DNA of 64,000 nt from Agelaius tricolor (taxonomy: Eukaryota; Chordata; Aves; Passeriformes; Icteridae): positions 34,627,001 to 34,691,000 of the forward strand of contig JALJCS010000006.1 in assembly GCA_023055355.1 (NCBI GenBank), read 5' to 3'. Below, piece after piece: positions 51,856-64,000 of the stretch. A program made the translations under genes and the position numbers. Every line of letters begins with the position of its first letter. Positions within the stretch are counted from its first letter, which is position 1. The notes under the pieces were generated by a model. That model made no database searches. It was given only the letters and a program-made list of their open reading frames with translations, and had not been told where the DNA came from.

Positions 51856-51870
51856 ACACACACACACACA
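51856..51870. repeat. (AC)n microsatellite
   Basis: Seven to eight AC units in the CUT1 intron. Confidence 0.95.
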
Positions 51871-52994
51871 GATTCCTACAGAGAATTCACACAATGACTC
51901 TACTTACTTTTAGCTAAAGGAGTATGTAAAATATTGTAACGCAATAGTAATTCAGAACAATTATAAATGACATGCTGATTCAAACCTGCACAAGAGCATA
52001 TGAAACAGAATTTTTATTCTCTAAGCTATGCAGGGAGAAACAAAAATGTTTCAAGAGAAGCTCAAATGATAATATTTTTTGTTATACTATAATCTACAAT
52101 AGGCAAATTGTTCCCTAAGTATGTGTTTTCATTTAAAAATAGGGAACCTAAAGCAAATTTACCTATATATTTTTTAAATATTTCCCATTTTACAATGTCC
52201 TATTAAAAATATTTTATTCTGTGTTATAACATATTTCTAAAATTTTGAGATCTTATTATTTGCATCCAATATACTGACATTTCTTCTATAATTTCTGCTT
52301 GATTAAATTCCATGCAACATGGCATTAAGTTAAATTCATAGAGCAGAATAAATTATAACAGGGTTAGCTTCTAAAACAGGTGTAAAAAATAACACATTTT
52401 AGTGTTACTTATCAGCTTTGCTAGGGCTGGCTTTTTCTGCATTGAAGAGCTGAAGTATATGTTCTGACGTGGACACCGGCAAGCTCAGCAACTACTGTTT
52501 TTGCAACAAACTACAAAAATACATGAAGAGAGTAGATGATCTAGAGATAAAGCTTTTAATTTTAAATCTCTTCAGAAGTCTAAAAAGATGCTATTAGGAC
52601 TTTCACTGAGAAATAATAAAAATAAATGCAAGTATAGATAAAAGACCATCTCCAGTACACCTGTGAAAGAAGCCAGGTTGTTCAGTGCGTGCAGGTGGTC
52701 AGAGTGGGTACAACTCTACAACACAAAAGGCAATCTGTTGGTGACTTTGTGAATGGCTCTGCATAGAGCTGTTCATTTCCTTTATTGGGAAGTTCAGCTA
52801 TTCATAAACCATCACAACTGGAGAGGAACCATGCTTCCTGTAAGAACTGTGGATATTTCCACAAACCAGTCGCTGACGATTTCAGTAGTTACCAACACGG
52901 ATAGTGATCCTGCAAGAAAGCACGGCTCCTTCAGAGGAGCTAAGAGACAAGGTAGAAATGAGAAGATAGACTTAGAAGATGGCAATTACTAATT

Positions 52995-53014
52995 AGAGAG
53001 AGAGAGAGAGAGAG
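52995..53014. repeat. (AG)10 microsatellite close to a splice donor
   Basis: Ten AG units on the plus strand, hence (CU)n in the pre-mRNA, starting about 52 nt downstream of the donor at 53066. CU repeats resemble PTB-binding sequence, so an influence on splicing of the 53067-53521 exon is conceivable but unproven. Confidence 0.95.
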
Positions 53015-53048
53015 AAGAGACTCTTAGACTTTAAAAAAAAAGACTTCA

Positions 53049-55999
<2,951 letters not shown>

Positions 56000-58900
56000 C
56001 TACAAGTCAAAGCACAAATTATTTCAATTGTTGAGCCAATATATTTTTAAAGTTTGAGAACCATGTTGCATTTAAAATCCCATCATCCAAAGCCTTTTAA
56101 AAAACTCATTAATTGAGCATGAAAATAAACCAAGGTATATTGTAAATGGGAGCAAAAATAGCAGATGTACTAAGGGAAGAACAAAGTTATCGAACAAGAA
56201 ACATCATGCAATGGGATGAGCGCTAGAAAGAAGATGCTAATCTTGAAAGTGAATTTTGTTCACCCTATTTCTGCTTTTAAATTTAATTGACCCTTCACAC
56301 ACCCACACAGGCATACAATTCCTACACTGCCTTTACAAATGCAAGCAGTGACCCAAGTTACCCATGTCCAGTTCCTCTGTGCCACTTATCACAGAGTCGA
56401 CACCAAAAAAATCATAGGATAAAACTTTATCTGAATGACCTATGAATAGGATAAAATATGGGATTTATAGTAGAATAAAATATATATCTAATAACCCAAG
56501 ATGAACCCCTGTTTTTCCTAAAACAGGGTATTTTAAGGGATTTGCAAAAACAGGCTTATGAAAAGCTTATTGTCATGTCTAATTCTGTAACTGAGTATTA
56601 GCTGTAAAATAGACCAAAGGAAGATCAAGATGATTTTTTTCTCAAAGGTTCTCGAGATATCAGATAGCTACAGTGAGAAATTTACCTTCTGCTCAGTTTT
56701 GACCAATTTTAAAATAGTGGAATTTACAATGCATAAAACTTTCAGTTCCAGTACATTCTTTTACAAATCAATTAAGACCAAGCCTTGCAAAATGAGATAA
56801 TGCTCCAACTTGAAATTATACTCAGTATATGATGTATGAACAACAAAATTAGCAAATATACTTTCAACAGACTGAACTTTGCCACCCTTTAAATTTCTGT
56901 GTGGAAAGTAGTTACTTTTGGCTTAACTACAAGAATTGTCCAGTGTATCAAAACAGCAATGACAGTCAAGAAGACAAAGACTTGATTATTACATTTTTTC
57001 ACTATTCAGCATGTAACATTTAGACATATTTGTGCTGTCTGAAGAATCATTTAGAGCATCAACCCTTTGTTACACCAACTACAATAGCCACTGGAAGGAA
57101 GAGCCTGGAGTAGAAATGCAAAAAATGTTACTTTAAGTTCTTCTTTTAAAACCTGGTTCAATTTCTGACTAAAAGTACCTTCCTTACTGATCTTAGTGAA
57201 GTTCATTATAACCATTTTCTAAGGCACTGCTCAGTAGCAAGCTGTTCGTGGAGGCTCAGAACTGCTAGAGGGAGGCAGCATTATTTATGCCAAATGTGGA
57301 TATCCCCTACTCACCAGGCACATATTTTAATGTTTCTCCGAATCACCAAAATTCTTGCCATTTCTTGATACTAATCTGTCATTTCTGAAACTACCTAGAA
57401 GCCTTTTGTTAGTGGTATAAAAGGAGAGTGAAATTTTAATAGTCCAGCCTGAAAGGCCAGAACCAAGCTCAGCTGATCCCAATTGCAATTTCCAGTTTAA
57501 GAGCAGTATACTTAAGGTTTAATATGTACAAAATTATCTTTTAAGCTCTTTTATAGATTGAGCCATCTTAAACATGGGCACATGATATATAAGGCGTGAT
57601 TTTAAAAGTCCTGTGGATCTGAGCTGGCAAATTATATGACTGCACAGACTACTGCAGAAACTGCAGATCTGTATGTGCAAAATGGGGAACTGCACCTGTC
57701 AGAGGCCATCATCCCACATCAGCTCATGTGTATTTTGCAGATGTCATTTAAACTTCAAGGTGGGTTTCTCTTATTTTACTTTGCCCCTTTCAGATTTGTT
57801 CTCCTGCCCAACTAACTTAAAGTATGAAAATACGTATATTAATTTTAGTAAATTACCTATTATTGAAGATGTTTGTCTAAGATTTCCTAGTGCTCCCTCC
57901 CATGGAATTTTACAAAAACAATACAGAAATGACATGGCAGTTTGCAACACATCCCCTCCTTCTTCAGGAATAAATTTAATGCAGTTACTTTACAACCAAA
58001 TAACTGGGACTGGTCTGTTTAAGGAACACTGCTGGGAGTTTTAGTTTCTCTGACACAATGTGAATTTCAAACTTTGACGGCTAACACTGTGATGGCACTC
58101 CTGCTCTTCAAAGTGGATTAAAAAAAAAAAAAAAGACAGACATTATAAACACATTTAAAAATGAAAATTATCCTGCATTTTCTTTGAGAACACTTCATGC
58201 AAACATTCAAGTGATATTACCTACGCTAAGAATCCTCATCAGGAGGAATCAATGATTTATTTACTAATTCACTGAAGGCAAGATTTTACAAGCCAGATAA
58301 AATATTATTACCTTGTTAACTCAGAAAATATCTTGACAACACTGAAATTCATTGTTTCTATTCTTTATTTATTGTCATTAAATGTGCAGTCACATCAGTG
58401 CAGAGAGATGCACTTGGCTATAGAAATTTCCTGTTGCTATAGAATTCTTGTACATTTTAATACCAATCTACATATATAACTGTCTGGTATGTTTATGGCC
58501 TAAAACTTAAGATTAACCCCATGAGATAGTGGTCTTCAGAGATTCACTATCTAGATTGAAGGCATATTGATGCTTTTCATATTACCTGGGTCATTACCAA
58601 CGAGGAGTTCCCCATGTCTTGAATTATCAATAATCAAAATCAAAATTATTGTATTTGAAGCACATCATATTCTGGTACTACTGCACATATCCTCCTTATC
58701 TGTGAGGCACAGAGGCAGATGCCCTCTCCATACAAGGATGACGAATATAAATATATCATACAAATATTCAAATGCATCACATGCATCATTCATAATCAGG
58801 TTTCTTTTTCATATGTTGCAAAGAAAATTGAGAGAATGCAGAAACTGGTCACAGACACGCAATCTTAACTTATCTCCTTGTAGTTTATCCACAAAAGTAA

Positions 58901-59210
58901 GTAGTGAGCCTTCAAGATCTCAAATTTCCCTCTTTTCCCTCTCCCATATCTCCCTCCCCCCAGCCACATCACTTGCAGTCAGTCATGTTCTGAGAATCGG
59001 GAGATCTCATCTGAAATGGTGCCACCTTCACAGAAATCCCACTATTCTGGAATGATACCATCTGCTGCAGCCCAAGTGCTCTTTTTTTAGCCAAATAAGT
59101 TAATTATAATTAGGCATCCAACAACTGTGTGAAGGTAGGGGTAGAATTTGTTCTGAGGTTCAGCTGAGGTTCACCCAGCGTAGATTGAACCAAATCCCAT
59201 TTTCTCTGGA

Positions 59211-59238
59211 AGATTAAATACCAGAGATTAAATACCAG
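59211..59238 (+). repeat. Perfect tandem duplication of 14 bp
   Basis: AGATTAAATACCAG is present twice head to tail without mismatch. Confidence 0.95.
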
Positions 59239-62170
59239 ACACCATCTTTTTCTCAAAGAAGTTGGGGAACTCCCTGGGGAAATATCATAAATCTCAAGCA
59301 GGAATCGTTTCATATGCCCATCAAACGAAACCCAATAAAATGGTAGCATCAGACACCTTTTGTTTTGTGCCAGAATCTAACGCAAGGTGCACCCTGCAAG
59401 ATACGGGAAGGACCCGAGCCTTTCATGCCGGCTCATTGCTGCAGCCACTGCTGCAGGTGCTTCAAGGGAGGCATTTCTGAGTCATTGCCTCTAACACTGC
59501 TCTTCAACCAGGTGAAGTGTTGCTCGATCATCACTAAAAGTATACTGTTGTCCTTTTTGCAAAACAACAAAAACAATGTTAATCAGGTTAATTCAATCAT
59601 CTAAACCAAAACTGTTCATGCTTTTCTGCCAAATCAACCAACCACAGCAAAATCTGTTATCAGTGATTGCTCAGCTTCCAGTCAAAAAAGCTTTTAACCC
59701 CCACAGTCCCAAAACTTCCACTAAATAACCTTAAAATTATTTTTATATGGGCAGAATAAGGTTGTTTTCATGCCTCATGAAGGGGTACTTGGGCTGCAGT
59801 ATTTACAAAGAGCAAATATATGCTAACAGACTTAGGAGAGAGTAACAGACACAGCAGCTTCCTAGAACAACTCGGCTGAATTAGATATCAGGGATCCCTT
59901 TGCAATTTAAACATTTTTCTCAAAAGAAGCACTGTAACCAAAACTTATTTAGGCCTTCCAGGTAGTTTAACTAGGAAAACAAAATCTGAGCTTTTTAGCA
60001 ACTCATTCATTGGTGTTTAAAGCTTCAAGCCTGCTCAGTGGAAGGGGCAAGGGCTGCAACAACTTATTTACACAATTATCTAAATACGATTAAACAGCTG
60101 ATGGACAAATATTAAACTGGAAAATGTATAGTCATTTCAGCTTAATGTAATCCCCTTTCTGTAAACACCCAAGATGATTTTTTTTCAACCAGAACAGTCC
60201 TGACATCTCATAAGCCTAAGGGTGAATAGCAAGAGATTGTTTTTGATAGTTATAAATATTCAAAAGACATGCAGACCATCTGCTTTCATAATACAGGTAA
60301 AGCAAGACTGAAATGGTGACTGCTGTATAAAAATGGTTCTTTTAACAAAGTCTTCCTCTCCTCGAAAACTATAAAGACAGATGTCAAAAACTGTTTACAC
60401 AGGGTAATCAGGAGCGTGCAAAATGTAATATTCCTTTTACACACAGTGCTTGCTAAAGAGATTTTTTTTTCTTTTTCTTCCCATCTGTGTGTTGCAACAC
60501 ATTTCTACAAGTTAAAAACATTTTTTCAAACAGAGATCTCATGAATACCCAAAAACATGCTATCTGGTTTCTGAATGCTAATTAATTTCAACTAAGGAAT
60601 CTGATTTTTTTTTTCTGTAGAAAGGAATGCATGCTTTTCAAATGGAGTATTTCAACAATGACAGACACTGAAAACAGAACACCTCACAAGTTTAATTTTG
60701 CACTAGTTTGACACTGGCTATTTTCACAACTGTTTTACATTCAAACCCGCATCTGCTAAATCTGACTATAAGACAGGCAGCAACTATCCTCTCACTTTTC
60801 AAATGAGATTATATTTACGTTTTACTATTTATCAAATTTTTCAGTATAAAGCCTTGTAACAACATAATGGTTTTGTAAAGTGGTAAGTAGAAGATACCTC
60901 ATCTTACAAGCAGAGTATGAACAGTGCTGCCCATAAACCCTACAGTCAATTTTCAGAGCTGAAACACTAATCTTGACAGTACCCTTTTAATGTATTATAT
61001 TAATGGTACAGAGGCGTTAAGCACCTTTTTTATAATTCTCAATAAAATGAACATTTACTGAACAATCTGTCAAACCACTGGCTCCATTTTTTAAAGCCAA
61101 ACTTTTAAGACTTTATTCTATTTTGTCTCCCATAAATCCTTTGCTTTACATCCCTAGACACCAGCAGGGAGGCATGTTCCAATGCTGCAAACTTAACATG
61201 CTTTTTTAAAAAAAAGTAAAAGAGAAAAGCTATGAGCCTTTGTCCCTAGACCTACTTTGAATAGTGATAAAGTTGCAGAACAGAACTTAAAGATTTGGGG
61301 GCAGATGGAGGAGGGGATCTTTTCATAAAGGACAGAGGAACTTTGTTTCCTCTATTCTAGCCACTATCAGGGGCTTTTGTTTGCGTGGAAATAGCAAGCA
61401 TCAGTTCTAACAGAAGCTGAACTCTTACGAGTGCTTATTTCTCAGGAGGCTCCACGTTAACCTTTTTTCAAATGAGAAGGTAACATTCAAGCCCCAACCA
61501 GATAACACAAGATTATCCCCAAATCAAAAGATTTTAGCCTGCTTGAGCCTATGCCAGCCCACATACTGCAAAGACCCAACCAAGGCAAAATGTCGTTCCT
61601 AGTGTTCTGGCATGGCAGAGAAATATCATCTGCCATTCTGAATAAAAGCAGACCAAATATATCCAGCCACTAGCTGTTTTTTGGGCAAGAAGTCCTGGCA
61701 TGGACAGTTTAACTGCATACAAAGAATTATGTTAAATTCCTTGATCCATTATATTGAACTATAGCAAATAATGTAATGGAATTTTTTGTCCTATGCCCTA
61801 TAAACAAGTAGGATCAGAGAAAAACCCACAGATGGACAGAGAAGAAAAAAACTTTTGTTTGTGCCTTTGGCATTGTACTTGGATGGCTATCTGACCTCCA
61901 TACTGTTGCCAGGGTCAGGAAAATAAGGATCTGCATGGCAAATGCTGGCCATATAAGTTAAAACTGAATAAAAGGCAGATTTATAGTGATGGCATCAGCT
62001 TTTCTTCCAATACATTAGTATGCCTTTCCTCCTATCCTTGAAAAACTGAAATTATCTCCTCCTCCTTTTCTGTCTTATGTTGTCTTTAAGTATTTTAAAT
62101 GTATGTATTAATGTAAACATAGAGCTACATTGGTGTAATGAGGGAAGATACAAAACTAAAAGAACCCAAA

Positions 62171-62205
62171 TTATATATACGTATATACACATATATTTAT
62201 ATATG
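62171..62205. repeat. TA/CA-rich microsatellite
   Basis: Imperfect alternating purine-pyrimidine tract (TTATATATACGTATATACAC and on), with self-complementary parts. Confidence 0.85.
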
Positions 62206-64000
62206 GATAGAAATATACCCACACATGGGAAGATTTTGAAAATCAGAAATGAGGATTCAGCATCTGAAGGAACTGATCCCTGCACTATTTTTACCATTCT
62301 GTAATGTAAATTCCCAGTTGCTGCATGACAGAGCAGCATTCTCCCAATGTTTTCTGAGCATCTCCCACTGATGGATATAAATAAAGCTCAAATAAAAAGC
62401 TGCTTCCCAAGATACTACTCTTATATCTACAAAGGTTAAAAGCTTAAAAGAGAGAAAGATAGGTAGGTGGGAAATGTTAATTCAGATTTGAAGAACTTCA
62501 TAACTGCGTTACAAGCTTCATGGCACAGTGCCTTAGACTAAAAAAAAAAAAAAAAGAAAGAAAATGGAGTCACAACCTCAACCTATAAAAGATAAGGAGA
62601 CATAACGCATTTTTGTCTTCATTGTCAGATGTCCAACACAAATCTTTTTAAGAATCCCGATTTTACTGCACACGATTTGTAAATGGCAGACACTTAGTAG
62701 TAAAAGTCCTGGCTAAACCCTTCCTGAAAACAACTTGGATAAAATACCGAATGCAAAATAACCAGTATTTAATAAGTTAATTCTTGGTTTACTTCACAGA
62801 ATGAAAATGAAATTGAGGGGTGAGTTATTACACCCTAAGATTTTGATTATGCAAGTGCCTTTGCCAGCAAAGCTCTGAAATTTGAGAGTTCCATGAGTAA
62901 GAAATGTGCTATCCATTTCAGCCAGGATTCCAGTTAAAAGAGCTGTTATGAAATGAAGAGATTGCTTTACACTTCTCTTTCAGCTTGAGCTGGGGATGCA
63001 TTTTTTCAGGAGCTCTCCCCACTTTTACCCACCACAACACTATCTTGGGGTACAGACAGAATTTCTGCTGGATGAAGACAAACTCAGAAGCCATGCTCCA
63101 ACCTGGGCTGGACTTTAAGTCCAGAAAACCACAGTAAGATACATCCCTCCTTACCAGTTCTGTGTGGTGACAGCCTCAGCCTCTCTCCAGAAGGCTGCTG
63201 TTCCTACACTAGGCTATGTACTACATAAAGCCTGGGCACCTGCAGTTGCCTCTTCTTGGGATGCAATGAATGGATACTAGGGGAAACTAGAAACCAAGAG
63301 GACAATCTGAATAGTCTAAGATACAAACCAGAATTTCTCGTATGAGAATAAAGAGGTAGGTGCGTCTTGGAGATCTCACAGACTGGTTTGGTGAAAATAT
63401 GAGACACCTTCAGCACCTCCATCTCTGGTGGATTGCTTTTCTTTCCAACCACTCTGTTCCAGCCAGGTCAGAGCACTTCTGCCTTGTTTCCTATCTGAGA
63501 TGCTGTCTTAATGAACATGCTTTCAAATATTAACCTAATACAAATGATTTGTGTGATACAAGACATTTTAGACCTATTAATGCATTAAAGTCAGCTTTGT
63601 GTACACTAAAATTTTCTACAAACCTGCATTATATACATACTCCTGATGGAGATGTTGATAATTGCATTATCTTCACCCAGCCACAATGGTTGTTTTCATT
63701 TTAGTTTTTTGCCAAATATTACCCACCATGTTAAGGAAGATTTCCTTTCTGGGAAATAGGACATGATTTTCAGCAAGTCTCTTCTCAGATTCCACTGTTC
63801 TGCTAAGCAAAGCATCAGATGTCTGGCATGAAGTTGAGCCCTAAGGCACAATGTCCAGACAAGAAGTCATCAGACTCAGTAGCACTAACAGTTGTCTTGT
63901 TGAATGTCTTTTGGTGTTAAGGATAAGCCTTTCCTTTAATCTCTTTTCCATTTTCTACATAAGTTTTTGCAGATTTTTAAAATTAAAAGAGGCCATTTTG

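Noticed and set aside
52753..52992. 79-codon plus-strand frame near the CUT1 exon (ends KIDLEDGNY)
   Set aside because: Looks less random than most, with charged C-terminal part, but has no recognisable domain and lies antisense to SATB1 next to its exon; likely chance within possibly conserved intron sequence.
58567..59055. 162-codon plus-strand frame in the upstream SATB1 intron
   Set aside because: Antisense in an intron, low-complexity Ser/Leu/His content, no family recognised.

Overview
The window is vertebrate nuclear DNA, most likely from a bird and probably a songbird. It is AT-rich and intron-dominated. It contains an antisense-oriented relic of a CR1 LINE 3' end, the typical avian retroposon, and a 452-bp solo LTR resembling passerine endogenous-retrovirus LTRs. 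There are no operons, tRNA, rRNA or CRISPR arrays. The only gene I can support is the 3' two thirds of SATB1, a chromatin-organising CUT/homeodomain protein, on the minus strand.

Layout, from high to low coordinate (the direction of transcription): 55955-64000 is the end of an intron whose upstream exons (ULD domain and first part of the CUT-like domain) lie outside the window. Six coding exons follow at 55843-55954, 53067-53521, 44424-44636, 35993-36148, 14146-14349 and 10569-11051 (stop codon at the low end). All introns are GT-AG. The first junction is phase 1 and the others are phase 0. Joined, they give 540 residues in one open frame: end of the CUT-like domain, a Gln/Pro-rich linker with a VEMD site, CUT1, CUT2, a polyglutamine tract, an atypical homeodomain and a C-terminal tail with a VKLE motif. 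A 3' UTR follows, with candidate poly(A) signals at 10136-10146 and 9994-9999 and possible distal ones at 9619 and 8931. From about 9.9 kb down to 1 the sequence is intergenic apart from the solo LTR at 2987-3438.

The 21.6-kb intron at 14350-35992 holds most of the unexplained structure: two blocks that look like conserved non-coding regulatory DNA (27480-27960 and 28440-28760), a compact CpG cluster (29230-29330), a strong G-quadruplex candidate (30504-30532), a perfect 20-bp hairpin (32538-32581) and a diverged 90-bp local duplication (33121/33601). The 3.1-kb intron before the last exon contains an in-frame 117-nt segment with splice signals (13679-13795) that could be a cassette exon.

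I found no previously undescribed multi-gene system. The best leads are the candidate cassette exon, the polyglutamine tract that starts exactly at a splice acceptor and so creates tandem CAG acceptors, and the intronic regulatory candidates.
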